Assembly (NCBI GenBank): GCA_000434195.1
Contig: HF994476.1
Span: 1-54,770, forward strand
DNA: 54,770 nt
From: Clostridium sp. CAG:780
GTDB lineage: Bacteria; Bacillota; Clostridia; TANB77; CAG-508
Direction of reading: 5' to 3'
In this document: piece by piece, positions 43,482 through 52,266 of the stretch
Layout of the letters: each line of letters starts with the position of its first letter
Numbering within the stretch: position 1 is the stretch's first letter
Translations under genes and position numbers: made by a program
Notes under the pieces: model-generated
Seen by the model: the letters and a program-made list of their open reading frames with translations, nothing else
The model's database searches: none
What the model was told of the DNA's origin: nothing

Positions 43482-44480
43482 ATGACAATAAACGTAATGA
43501 AGGAATATTTAAAGATAGTACAAGAAGAGCTCACAACATATATGAAACTAATATTTGAAAAAAAATATAATAGAAAAATCACACTAAGATATTTAGACGC
43601 ATATATGAATGTAAGATTCTATAATTTCTACATAAAAGATGAGAAACTAACCTTTCGAAAAAACTATTTAAATGCGATAAAAGAAGAAGAACAAAAAATT
43701 CTAGCAGACATGCCTAAAAATAAGAAATTAATAGAAAATATGGGCTTGTTCTTCTACTATATACTTTATTTTGATAAAATTTCATACCGTGTTGATACAG
43801 AAGAAATAGTAGAAAAACTATATAAAATAAGAAAAAGAATTCTTAAAAAAGACAATCCAGAATTCAAAAAAGATTTTTACAATGCATATAGAATATATAC
43901 AAATAGAAAGAATCAGTTTTTAACAACTTTTGACACAGACAAATTTATATTAAAAATAGCAGACTATGAAGGAACTAATAACGCCAATAGAGTTGTTCTA
44001 CGATATATCATAGAAGAGCCAACTCTTTATAATACACAGGCATATGAAACAGCTTTCTCGGAAGGGGTCGTTTCTGAGGACAAGCTTTTTGTAGAATATT
44101 ATTTAATTACAACTCAAGTAATACATGATATTTTAAAAGGTAACTTTAAAAAACAATATATAGTTGAATTCAATCCTAGTTTATTAAAAAAGAATAGAAA
44201 ATTAAATCAATTACTAGAAATAATAAACAATTCAGCAATACAAGACAAGGTAAATATAAGAATAGAATATGCTGATTTTATAAAAAACAAAGACAAAGTT
44301 TATGATTTGATGAAAAACGGTTATAGACTAGCAATAGTGTTAGACAATACATTTGAACCAGAATATTCAAATTTCCAAAGGCTGAACGCTTTTAACTATA
44401 TTTTGGCTAGTAAAAAACTAGAATATTTTGACAAAATACTACTTAATGAACAAGAACTCAATGGATTAATAAAAATATAA
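43482..44480 (+). CDS. Cytoplasmic protein of the fibre operon, possible degenerate EAL fold
   Basis: 332 residues, no export signal. The N-terminal half is helical. The C-terminal third (YIVEFNPSLL, then IRIEYADF, GYRLAIVLDN and FDKILLN) follows the strand-helix order of an EAL domain but lacks the EAL metal-binding motifs. It might be a c-di-GMP-insensitive signalling or scaffold protein. It directly precedes the McrB-like ATPase gene by 16 bases. The fold hint is tentative; no function can be assigned safely. Confidence 0.5.
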   Translation: MTINVMKEYLKIVQEELTTYMKLIFEKKYNRKITLRYLDAYMNVRFYNFYIKDEKLTFRKNYLNAIKEEEQKILADMPKNKKLIENMGLFFYYILYFDKISYRVDTEEIVEKLYKIRKRILKKDNPEFKKDFYNAYRIYTNRKNQFLTTFDTDKFILKIADYEGTNNANRVVLRYIIEEPTLYNTQAYETAFSEGVVSEDKLFVEYYLITTQVIHDILKGNFKKQYIVEFNPSLLKKNRKLNQLLEIINNSAIQDKVNIRIEYADFIKNKDKVYDLMKNGYRLAIVLDNTFEPEYSNFQRLNAFNYILASKKLEYFDKILLNEQELNGLIKI

Positions 44481-44496
44481 AACAGTGAGGTAAGAA

Positions 44497-46023
44497 ATGG
44501 AAACTTTTACAAAATTTTTATATGACTTCCTTGGACAATTCTTTTCTGGAATTAGAATAATTTTTCAAGGATTAGGTAAGGGACTAAAAGAAACGGTAAA
44601 TATAGGTTCTTATTCTAACATTATACAAAAGTACAAAGGCGACTTCTCAATGCCAGAATGGATATTGGTAGCAATCGCTGTTGGCCTAATATTATTGATT
44701 TTTGTCCTTGTTGGACTATTGATATTTTTAACAATTAGAAAATATGGAAAGATTCGCAAAAAAACAATAGATCAAGATGCAATGTTACAAGAAATTGCAT
44801 CACTAAATGGACAGGTTGCAAAACTCGTAAAAGAAAAAGACGAGATACTTGCAATGAAAGTATCTCAATTAGGATTAAAACCACTAGAATCTGCAGAAGA
44901 AGAACAAGAAGAAAACAAAGAAGAGGAAGATACCTCAGGACAAGGATATAGATTTGCAAAATTAATGACAATAGATGAAGAATTTGCAAACTATAAAAAA
45001 CAAAATTATGGAAATACATTTACACTTCCAGAATTGTGCGAGCATTTTAGAAATTTTGCAGCATCCAAATTAAGACTATACTATACTATCGACATGATGA
45101 GACTATTTATATCAGCTCTTGCATCAACGAAATTAGTTATATTGCAAGGTATTTCTGGAACAGGTAAGACATCACTTGCATACGCTTGGGGAAAATTCTT
45201 AAAACATGACTCTTGTGTTGCATCAGTTCAACCATCATGGAGAGATAGAACAGAGTTATTTGGATACTTCAACGAGTTTACAAAAAAATTCAATGAAACC
45301 GAAGTTTTAAAAGAAATGTACAAAGCTGGCTATACAGACGACGTTTATACAATAATATTAGACGAGATGAACATCGCACGTGTTGAGTACTATTTTGCTG
45401 AAATGCTATCAATACTAGAGATGCCAAACAAAAATGAATGGGTTATAGAAATTGTTCCTAGCAGTTGGAAAACTGACCCTAAAATGTTAAAAGAAGGGAA
45501 ACTTAAAATTCCACCAAACATGTGGTATATCGGAACAATCAACAACGATGACTCAACATTCATGGTTACAGATAAGGTTTACGATAGAGCAATGCCAATC
45601 GATATTAATGATAAAGGTAAAGTCTTTACACCAATAGAAATGGATGCTATGGATATTAATTATTCTTATCTAGACCAATTATTTTCAACAGCTATGCAAG
45701 AACATCAAGTATCAGAAGAGACATTGGCAAAAATCGAACAAATGGATGACTATACAATCAAACATTTCCGTATTGCATTTGGTAACCGTATAGTAGCTCA
45801 TATGAAAAAATTTGTGCCAGTATTTGTTGCCTGCGGAGGAGACGAAATTGAAGGCGTTGACTACTTTATGGCAAAAAAAGTATTAAGAAAATTTGAGCAG
45901 TTAAACATATCTTACATAAGAGATGAAATAACTCCATATATAGATTTCTTAGATAAAACATTTGGAAAAGGTAAAATGAAAGAATGCATAGATTATATGA
46001 TGAGATTGAAGAAACTTACTTAA
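44497..46023 (+). CDS. Membrane-anchored McrB-like AAA+ ATPase
   Basis: 508 residues. One strong membrane helix at about 53-84 (WILVAIAVGLILLIFVLVG). It is followed by a coiled segment and an acidic linker, then an AAA+ domain: Walker A GISGTGKT at 218-225 (Lys224), the McrB-family QPSWRDRTELFGYF, Walker B IILDEMN with Asp289-Glu290, sensor GTINNDD and an arginine after VTDKVYDRA. McrB proteins are GTP/ATP-driven motors usually tied to a restriction nuclease; here the N-terminus is a membrane anchor. The partner gene follows seven bases after the stop. It should work at the inner face of the membrane. Confidence 0.83.
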   Translation: METFTKFLYDFLGQFFSGIRIIFQGLGKGLKETVNIGSYSNIIQKYKGDFSMPEWILVAIAVGLILLIFVLVGLLIFLTIRKYGKIRKKTIDQDAMLQEIASLNGQVAKLVKEKDEILAMKVSQLGLKPLESAEEEQEENKEEEDTSGQGYRFAKLMTIDEEFANYKKQNYGNTFTLPELCEHFRNFAASKLRLYYTIDMMRLFISALASTKLVILQGISGTGKTSLAYAWGKFLKHDSCVASVQPSWRDRTELFGYFNEFTKKFNETEVLKEMYKAGYTDDVYTIILDEMNIARVEYYFAEMLSILEMPNKNEWVIEIVPSSWKTDPKMLKEGKLKIPPNMWYIGTINNDDSTFMVTDKVYDRAMPIDINDKGKVFTPIEMDAMDINYSYLDQLFSTAMQEHQVSEETLAKIEQMDDYTIKHFRIAFGNRIVAHMKKFVPVFVACGGDEIEGVDYFMAKKVLRKFEQLNISYIRDEITPYIDFLDKTFGKGKMKECIDYMMRLKKLT

Positions 46024-46044
46024 TAAACTTTGGAGGAAAAGAAT

Positions 46045-47196
46045 ATGGAAGATTCAAAAATATTAGACATATGTCAAGGCGCTACGGGAAAAGAAGAATC
46101 TCAATTCAAAAAAAATCTAGAATCTAAACTACATGTAAAAACAGATTATGAAAAAGTAATAAAAGATACAGAGTGGATAGGAATTATGGAAGAAACAATT
46201 CCATATTTAGATAACATTTTTAGAGCCCCTAATAGATTTATTATAAATGAAGAAGAAATCGTAAAAATAGAAAGAGCAAGAAGAATAACCGTAGAAAGTA
46301 TAAAAAACTTGTCAAAAAATACTAGTTTTATACAAGAAGTTGATAAAAAAACAGGGGATGTAAAGCCATCTAAAATTCTTAACATAGATAAAGAGGAAAG
46401 CTATGACACCTATGAAAACAGATTAATTTACACTCTTATCCAAAACATGAAATTCTTTTTAAGTCAGAAGAAAAAAACATTGGAACAATTTCAAAATGTG
46501 GACTCAAAAAATGATAAATATTTTGACTATAATGGAAGCTCTTTGGTAAATGGACAAAATGTAAATATAAATCTTTCTTTAAATGCTACGACCATGTGTG
46601 GCGATGCAGGAGAAAATAAGGCAGATGACGTATTAGATAGAATAGCACAATTAGAGGTCAGAATACTAGACTTAACAAGCAATGATGTTTATAAAATAAT
46701 AGACAAAAAGCATATTTCATTGGTAAGAGAACCTATAAAAAAGACAAACGTAGTATTGAAAAACGTTAATTTTCAATATGCTATGAAATTATGGACATAT
46801 CTAAGAGAAAACATGGATGACAAAACAAAAAAAACTAGTCAAAATGAAGATTATGAGGACAACAGTAATTTAAAAGAGTTAATGGACGATGCATTCTTTA
46901 TAGATTATCTTGTTATGCAGACCATAGACAAAGATAGGGAACAAACAAAAGAGCAAGAAGAGGAAAAGAAAAAAGAAAATCAAGAAATAATTATAAGTAA
47001 AATGCTAGAAAAAGTAGTAGCTATGGATAATAACTTGTCAATAAAAGATATAAAAGACATTATTGGTGAAAAATATGCTGTTATAAGATATAGAAATCAA
47101 GCTAGCATAAAAGAAGTTCAAAAAATATTTAGCCAAAGTATAGACGAATATCTAACAAAAGTAAAAAATAATATTGGAGGAAAAAATCTTGGATAA
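46045..47196 (+). CDS. DUF2357 protein, partner of the McrB-like ATPase
   Basis: 383 residues. Strong DUF2357 marks: APNRFIINEEEIVKIERARR then SIKNLSKN, and YDTYENRLIYTLIQNM. DUF2357 proteins normally accompany McrB-like ATPases and carry a PD-(D/E)XK nuclease domain (as in McrC-like chains); here no nuclease motif was seen and the C-terminus is a charged helix. The ATG at 46045 is correctly spaced from TTGGAGG; the TTG at 46030 would lie in it. It ends inside the next signal peptidase gene's start. Likely an adaptor for the AAA+ motor. Confidence 0.75.
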   Translation: MEDSKILDICQGATGKEESQFKKNLESKLHVKTDYEKVIKDTEWIGIMEETIPYLDNIFRAPNRFIINEEEIVKIERARRITVESIKNLSKNTSFIQEVDKKTGDVKPSKILNIDKEESYDTYENRLIYTLIQNMKFFLSQKKKTLEQFQNVDSKNDKYFDYNGSSLVNGQNVNINLSLNATTMCGDAGENKADDVLDRIAQLEVRILDLTSNDVYKIIDKKHISLVREPIKKTNVVLKNVNFQYAMKLWTYLRENMDDKTKKTSQNEDYEDNSNLKELMDDAFFIDYLVMQTIDKDREQTKEQEEEKKKENQEIIISKMLEKVVAMDNNLSIKDIKDIIGEKYAVIRYRNQASIKEVQKIFSQSIDEYLTKVKNNIGGKNLG

Positions 47197-47776
47197 ACTA
47201 AAAAATAATAAAGCTTTAAAAATAATTGGAAATATCTTATATTATCTATTAGTAATTTTTGTATTATTAATACTACTAGTAGTAATATTTCAAAGAGTAA
47301 CTAAAAACAGTGCAAGTATAGGCGGAATCAGAATATTTAACATTGTTACTGAGAGTATGGTTCCGGAATACAATGTGGGAGATATATTAGTATCTAAAAC
47401 TATTTCGCCAGACAAAATTAAGGTGGGGGATGATCTAGTATATTTAGGAAACAAAGATTCATTTACAGGAAAAATTGTAACACATAGAGTAATTGCAATA
47501 GACAAAAACGAAAATGGACAATATGAATTCCACACAAAAGGAATCGCCAATACTGCAGAAGATCCTGTAGTATCAGAAAGTCAAGTTTATGGAACAATAA
47601 TATACAAAACACGTGTTTTAAGCCTTATTAGCAAAGTAATAAACAATTTATATGGATTCTATTTCTTAATATTTGTTCCACTTACAATTCTTATAATTGT
47701 AAAAATAATTAAGATTCATAGAGAAAAAAATGAAGACAATGAAGAAATAGAAGAAGACAATTCAAAAAAAGAATAG
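47189..47776 (+). CDS. SipW-type signal peptidase I (active)
   Basis: 195 residues. N-terminal helix about 13-34, Ser56 in TESMVPEYNVGD, His99 in VTHRVI, TKGIANTAED, and a C-terminal helix (about 151-174) before an acidic tail. The catalytic pair is intact. TTG at 47189 is preferred over the TTG at 47174, since GGAGG (47176-47180) lies eight bases before it. It overlaps the DUF2357 gene by eight bases, so the ATPase, DUF2357 and peptidase genes are translationally linked. Confidence 0.88.
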   Translation: MDKLKNNKALKIIGNILYYLLVIFVLLILLVVIFQRVTKNSASIGGIRIFNIVTESMVPEYNVGDILVSKTISPDKIKVGDDLVYLGNKDSFTGKIVTHRVIAIDKNENGQYEFHTKGIANTAEDPVVSESQVYGTIIYKTRVLSLISKVINNLYGFYFLIFVPLTILIIVKIIKIHREKNEDNEEIEEDNSKKE

Positions 47777-47788
47777 AAGAGGAAACTA

Positions 47789-48397
47789 GTGGAAGAAAAA
47801 AAGAAGAAAATAACTTTTAATAAGTATTTAACTTTAAAAGCGCTAATAATATTAGTTGTATTATTAGCTTTTAACTCATATGCTTGGTTTGTATTTGCAA
47901 CAAAAGTTTCTGGTGGTCTGACCGCTAGTGTAGTAGCTTGGGACATTACCTTTCAAGTAGGCGATAGTGAAGCAATTACAAACGTAGAAATAGATGTAAG
48001 CAAAATATATCCGGGAATGGAAACCTATATTAAACAAATATCTGCTAAGAATTCGGGAGAATCAGAGGCAACTTTAGCATATGAATATAAATCATTAACA
48101 CTATTAGGAGAAACATTTACAGTAGGAGAAAATATAACACAAGAAGAATTAGAAAATAAAATTCAAAACGAATATCCTTTTAAAATATCAGTAACAGTTG
48201 ATAAATCAGAGCTGACAACAGGATTTGAAGAGGCTCACTTTACAATAAAAGTAGAATGGGCATATGAATCAGGAGATGATGATGCAGATACATACTGGGG
48301 AGAAAAAGCTTATGAATTTAAAAAGAATCATCCAAATGAGAGTTGTTTAAGAGTAGGCCTAGTCTTATCAGCAGAGCAAAAAGATAAGAAAATATAA
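47789..48397 (+). CDS. TasA-like exported protein
   Basis: 202 residues, GTG start after GAGGAAA. The signal helix ends at NSYA|WFVFAT, then TASVVAWDITF, the WF/AWD pattern of camelysin/TasA proteins. The body is a beta-sandwich with an acidic patch (SGDDDADTYWGEKAYEF) that might bind calcium. Presumably cut by the signal peptidase encoded just upstream (12 bases). It ends at a bidirectional terminator. Confidence 0.78.
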   Translation: MEEKKKKITFNKYLTLKALIILVVLLAFNSYAWFVFATKVSGGLTASVVAWDITFQVGDSEAITNVEIDVSKIYPGMETYIKQISAKNSGESEATLAYEYKSLTLLGETFTVGENITQEELENKIQNEYPFKISVTVDKSELTTGFEEAHFTIKVEWAYESGDDDADTYWGEKAYEFKKNHPNESCLRVGLVLSAEQKDKKI

Positions 48398-48398
48398 A

Positions 48399-48425
48399 AA
48401 AGTTGGAAAAATTCCAACTTTTTAT
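48399..48425. terminator. Bidirectional terminator
   Basis: AAAGTTGGAA, two A, TTCCAACTTT with A and T runs on both sides: ends the plus-strand operon and the minus-strand TasA-like gene. Confidence 0.85.
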
Positions 48426-48429
48426 TGAT

Positions 48430-49026
48430 TTATACAACTTGAGTAAGTGCGATTTTGACATTTAAAATTGCTGAATTAGTTGCTTGTAATGTAGAAGAAG
48501 TATCATCAATATTATTCATCGATGAAGTATCTGGATCATCATTCCACATAATAAATATACGCATACTTCTTGTTCTTACTGCATCAGAAAGACTTATTGT
48601 ATCTGTAAGTGGAGTGCTAAAATCTGAAACTGTAATTTTGTCCCCGCCATTTATTGAATAACCAGTTATTACAAGATCAGAAACGGCACTTTCTTGAGAA
48701 GTCTCTATGCTAATTTCATACTTAAATGAAACATCTACATTAGTATAGTCAAGATTTAAATCAAAGTATCCTTCGGCTGTTGGCGCAATAACATTACTAG
48801 CAATATTCTCATTTCCAGGGAATACTGGAGTTATTTTAGAAGAAATATCCTGATTATTTTTAATAGATGCTCCATTTAATTTTATATCCCATCTAGATAT
48901 TGCAATCTCAGCTCTTCCGGAAACTGCGGTCCTATACTTTGCATAAACCTGAGAAACAAAAAGTGCTAAAATCGCAAGTAAACTGCAACAAATAAGTAAA
49001 AAACTAATTCTTTTAAAAATTTTCAT
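48430..49026 (-). CDS. TasA-like exported protein on the opposite strand
   Basis: 198 residues starting MKIFKRISF after AAGAGGT; the longer reading (from 49062) would put the ribosome site inside the gene. The signal helix ends at SQVYA|KYRTAV; the body has ISRWDIKLNG, PTAEGYFDLNLD, NVDVSFKYEISI, very like the protein at 40883. C-terminus beta-rich with IFIMWNDDPD. Transcribed against the operon, with its own upstream region shared with the gene at 49146. Perhaps a subunit made under different conditions. Confidence 0.78.
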   Translation of the reverse strand: MKIFKRISFLLICCSLLAILALFVSQVYAKYRTAVSGRAEIAISRWDIKLNGASIKNNQDISSKITPVFPGNENIASNVIAPTAEGYFDLNLDYTNVDVSFKYEISIETSQESAVSDLVITGYSINGGDKITVSDFSTPLTDTISLSDAVRTRSMRIFIMWNDDPDTSSMNNIDDTSSTLQATNSAILNVKIALTQVV

Positions 49027-49145
49027 AAGTTTACCTCTTTTAACTTGATTTATATCTATCATATATATTATAATAAATTGTACTATAAAATAAAAACTAA
49101 ATCAATATATTATAATATTTTCAAAAGAAAAATAGGAGAGACAAG

Positions 49146-49910
49146 ATGAAAAAGAAAGAAAATAAAGAACAAGGTCAGAACGTGCCGGAAAAAGATAAAC
49201 AAAATAAAAAAGAAGATAAATGGAAAGCAGAGTTGAACTCGGAAAAACTCAAAAAAAGAGAGAGAATCATTAGAATAATAAAAATAAGTTTATTAATCAT
49301 TGCATTATTTTTAATAATAATATATTTCTTATTAAGGCTATTCTATGACGGGGGAGCGTTCACAGTTGCATTAGATGATGCTCTAGCAAAAAAGAGTGGA
49401 TTAATAATGTATGAAAAATTAAACGAAAAAGACGAGAGAAAAATATTAAAAGTAGATCAATTAGAGTTTGTCGACAATATATCGATAAACTGGCTTCCTG
49501 CAGACATAGATTCACAGGGAGAAGGAACACATAACGGTCCAAATTATATTGCCTATACATTTTATCTAGAAAACAAAGGTGCAGATTCAATTAACTATTG
49601 GTACAAAATTGTCGTAGATGATGTAGTAAAAAATGTAGATGAAGCAATAAGAGTAATGATATATCGAAATGGCGAAAGAGAAGTTTATTCAAAGAAAAAT
49701 TCAAGAACAGGAGAAGCAGAAGCAGGAACAATAGCTTTTAAAGATGACATAACCGTAACAGACCAACAAAGAACAGGTTTTAATCCAGGAGATATTGATA
49801 GATTTACAATAGTTATTTGGGTAGAAGGAGACGACCCTGATTGTGTAGATGCTTTAATAGGTGGAATGATGAAAATGCATATGGATATAACAGAAGAACA
49901 TACATATTAA
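49146..49910 (+). CDS. TasA-like protein with long charged N-terminus
   Basis: 254 residues. About 42 very charged residues (Lys/Glu) precede the membrane helix (about 46-66), unlike the other fibre proteins, so it may be anchored rather than cut. The body has INWLPADID, ENKGADSINYWYKI, and near the end TIVIWVEGDDPDC, a motif shared with the gene at 50049. Ribosome site AGGAGAG. It could be the membrane-proximal base of the fibre, or a cap. Confidence 0.7.
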   Translation: MKKKENKEQGQNVPEKDKQNKKEDKWKAELNSEKLKKRERIIRIIKISLLIIALFLIIIYFLLRLFYDGGAFTVALDDALAKKSGLIMYEKLNEKDERKILKVDQLEFVDNISINWLPADIDSQGEGTHNGPNYIAYTFYLENKGADSINYWYKIVVDDVVKNVDEAIRVMIYRNGEREVYSKKNSRTGEAEAGTIAFKDDITVTDQQRTGFNPGDIDRFTIVIWVEGDDPDCVDALIGGMMKMHMDITEEHTY

Positions 49911-49920
49911 GCAACAAAAT

Positions 49921-49966
49921 ATTACATTATATTACAAAATGTTACAAAGATTACAGTTAAATTACA
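49921..49966 (+). promoter_or_regulatory. Five phased TTACA repeats upstream of the main TasA-like gene
   Basis: TTACA occurs at 49922, 49932, 49942, 49951 and 49962, that is every 9-11 bases or one helix turn, ending 16 bases before the -35 box. Regular spacing on one DNA face is typical of a cooperative activator or repressor site. No match to a specific regulator is claimed. Confidence 0.6.
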
Positions 49967-49981
49967 AATTAGTCGTATGTA

Positions 49982-50010
49982 TTGACTTGATATGAAGAAT
50001 ATGGTATCTT
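49982..50010 (+). promoter_or_regulatory. Promoter of the TasA-like gene at 50049
   Basis: TTGACT (49982-49987), a 17-base spacer and TATCTT (50005-50010). The strong TTGACT and weaker -10 suggest activator dependence, consistent with the phased repeats. Confidence 0.65.
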
Positions 50011-50048
50011 TGTATTAACACAACAAATAAAGAAAAGAGGAAAAAATA

Positions 50049-51041
50049 ATGAGTAAAAAAAATCAAAAGAAAACAAGTTTAAAATCAGCAATACTAGTCT
50101 TATTGCTAATAGCCTTATTGCTAATCACATCATCTTATGCATGGTTCACAGCTAACCAAATAGTAACAGTAAGCCAATTACAAGTAAATGTTAAAGCATC
50201 GAATGGTCTACAAATATCAGCAGATGCACAAAGCTGGAAAACAATACTTGAAAAAGCTGACTTAGATAAAGCAGGAACAGCTTACAATGTATTAATAAAT
50301 CAATTACCTGAAGACAATTTAGAGCCAGTATCAACAACCGGAAATGTGTCAACTGGAAAAATGGATATGTTTTATGGAGTAGCAGCAGCAAATGATGCTG
50401 ATGGTGGTAATTTCTATATATCATCTACAAAAGAAACAGATACAACAGGAAAAACTGGAAAATATATAGCATTTGATTTATTCTTAAAAGTAGATCAAGA
50501 TACAACAGTTTATCTATCATCTAACTCAAAAGTAACAATAAATGGAGATACTGATTTAGGATTACAAAACGCAGCACGTGTAGCATTCGTAAAAGAAGGA
50601 ACTCTTACAGCTGATAAAGACCCAGGAAGCATGAGGGAATTAGCACTTGCTACTGGAACAGCAGATATATGGGAACCAAACTATGACACTCATACTGCAA
50701 AAGGTGTGGCAGCTGCCCGTGATACATATGGTGTAACAACAACTACAACTAATGGCGCTAAAATACCATACTTCGGAATAAAAGATATAATTCCTGTAAA
50801 TACAGTTCCTATGAAACAATCAACAACAACAAATCCAAATGAAACATATTTTGATTCAGTTACAACAAAATGGCATACAGCAGCAGCAAATTCAACAAAC
50901 TTTGAATTTGGAAAATTAACAGCTGGTGTTACAAAAATCAGAGTCTACATGTGGGTTGAAGGACAAGATGTTGACTGTGAGAACTCAGCATCAGGAGCAA
51001 CAATCAACTTTGACTTACAATTTACAACAAATAATGGATAA
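50049..51041 (+). CDS. Main TasA-like fibre protein
   Basis: 330 residues, the longest TasA-like protein and the only one with its own repeat-containing promoter and terminator, so probably the major subunit. The signal helix ends at SSYA|WFTANQ; a typical first strand, VKASNGLQISAD, follows. Rich in Thr, Asn and Ala, poor in Cys until the C-terminal VYMWVEGQDVDCENSASG, a motif also in the gene at 49146. TasA proteins polymerise into biofilm matrix fibres by donating an N-terminal strand; that role is inferred here. Confidence 0.82.
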   Translation: MSKKNQKKTSLKSAILVLLLIALLLITSSYAWFTANQIVTVSQLQVNVKASNGLQISADAQSWKTILEKADLDKAGTAYNVLINQLPEDNLEPVSTTGNVSTGKMDMFYGVAAANDADGGNFYISSTKETDTTGKTGKYIAFDLFLKVDQDTTVYLSSNSKVTINGDTDLGLQNAARVAFVKEGTLTADKDPGSMRELALATGTADIWEPNYDTHTAKGVAAARDTYGVTTTTTNGAKIPYFGIKDIIPVNTVPMKQSTTTNPNETYFDSVTTKWHTAAANSTNFEFGKLTAGVTKIRVYMWVEGQDVDCENSASGATINFDLQFTTNNG

Positions 51042-51053
51042 ATAAAAAATTAA

Positions 51054-51080
51054 GGCCATCTTTAAAAGGTGGCTTTTTTT
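51054..51080 (+). terminator. Terminator of the TasA-like gene
   Basis: GGCCATCTT pairs with AAGGTGGCT (one wobble), followed by seven T. Confidence 0.8.
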
Positions 51081-51147
51081 CTGTTCTAAAATAGACAAGA
51101 CCTGAATATAATAAAATATACAACAAACAAGAAAGAGGGAGTTTTCT

Positions 51148-51453
51148 ATGGAAGACAGAAAAAATGTTGTTCAAAACAATAGCAACAATATAATCCAAAA
51201 TTTAATACTAGAAAATAGAGAAAAACTTACAATAACAGGAGTTGTGGACGTACTAAGCTTTGATGACCAAATAGTAATTGTAGAAACTCAACTAGGTTTG
51301 CTTACAATAAAAGGCGAAGAACTTAGAATAAACAAATTAAGCTTAGATAGCTCAGAAGTTATAATAGATGGCGAAATCTTTAATTTAGGTTATAGCGAAG
51401 CAGGAATGAATAAGAAAAGCAGTGGAAGTATATTAGGAAAAATCTTTAAATAA
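51148..51453 (+). CDS. yabP: Spore protein YabP
   Basis: 101 residues with the YabP/YqfC beta-domain (REKLTITGVVDVLSFDDQIV, then GLLTIKGEELRI). In Bacillus YabP and YabQ are made in the mother cell and are needed for spore cortex formation. Ribosome site AGAGGGAG. It is followed at 18 bases by yabQ and then divIC, the gene order of Bacillus and Clostridium, which supports both the call and a spore-forming ancestry. Confidence 0.88.
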   Translation: MEDRKNVVQNNSNNIIQNLILENREKLTITGVVDVLSFDDQIVIVETQLGLLTIKGEELRINKLSLDSSEVIIDGEIFNLGYSEAGMNKKSSGSILGKIFK

Positions 51454-51471
51454 AAAAGAGATGAGGAATTT

Positions 51472-51906
51472 ATGAATAATAATCAAATCTATTTATTTTC
51501 GATATACATGCTTTGCGGAATTGTAATTGGAATTGGATTCGACATATTTAGAGTATTGAGAAAATCATTTAGAACATCTGATATGGTAACATATATAGAA
51601 GACATATTATTTGGAATACTTACGGGAATATTTCTAATAATAATGCTTTTCATATTTAATAATGGCCAATTACGATTTTTCATATTTGTAGCCATATTCT
51701 TAGGACTGCTCTTATATTTATTAACAATTAGCAAATACTTTATAAAAATAAATGTAATAATCTTAGCTTTCATAAAAAAACTGGTACACATGATGTTATA
51801 TCCTATTCAAAAACTTTATAAAATAATGACTAAACCGTTTTACTTCCTTATAATCAACTTAAAAAAGCTTCATATAAGAAAAAGTAAAAAACTGTCAAAT
51901 AAATAA
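51472..51906 (+). CDS. yabQ: Spore cortex protein YabQ
   Basis: 144 residues, several membrane helices, with GIGFDIFRVLRK at the start, the YabQ hallmark, and a basic C-terminus. YabQ localises to the forespore membrane and is required for cortex assembly. Directly downstream of yabP. Confidence 0.85.
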   Translation: MNNNQIYLFSIYMLCGIVIGIGFDIFRVLRKSFRTSDMVTYIEDILFGILTGIFLIIMLFIFNNGQLRFFIFVAIFLGLLLYLLTISKYFIKINVIILAFIKKLVHMMLYPIQKLYKIMTKPFYFLIINLKKLHIRKSKKLSNK

Positions 51907-51976
51907 AGGATTTTGCAAATTTATGTAGAATAATATATTATATGAAAAAATAAAATATTTTTTTGGAGATAATCAG

Positions 51977-52243
51977 ATGAAAAAAATTTACAGAAATGTC
52001 ATAATAGCAATATTTTTAATATACTTTGTTGTAACATTAGTTTCTCAACAAAAAACTTTAAATCAATATAGCTCAGAAGCAGAAATATATGCAAAACAAT
52101 TAGAAACTGCTACTGAAGAAAATAAAGATTTAAACAAAACAAAGGAAGATGTAAATTCAACAGAATATATTGAGCAAATGGCAAGAGAAAAATTGGATAT
52201 GTATTTACCTAATGAAAGAGTATATATAGATATGAACAGATAA
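51977..52243 (+). CDS. divIC: Septum formation protein DivIC/FtsB family
   Basis: 88 residues: one N-terminal membrane helix (about 8-24), a coiled coil (30-60), then YIEQMAREKLDMYLPNERVY, the DivIC/FtsB signature. It acts with FtsL and DivIB in the divisome, outside the membrane. Location after yabQ is conserved in Firmicutes. Ribosome site TTGGAGAT. A perfect terminator follows. Confidence 0.88.
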   Translation: MKKIYRNVIIAIFLIYFVVTLVSQQKTLNQYSSEAEIYAKQLETATEENKDLNKTKEDVNSTEYIEQMAREKLDMYLPNERVYIDMNR

Positions 52244-52266
52244 GAGAGATTTTCTCTCTTTTTTAT
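52242..52266 (+). terminator. Terminator of the yabP-yabQ-divIC operon
   Basis: AAGAGAGA, short T loop, TCTCTCTT and a T run. Confidence 0.85.

Noticed and set aside
44497..47196. A standard McrBC restriction system
   Set aside because: No nuclease motif is visible in the partner and the ATPase has a membrane helix; the neighbours are export genes, not defence genes.
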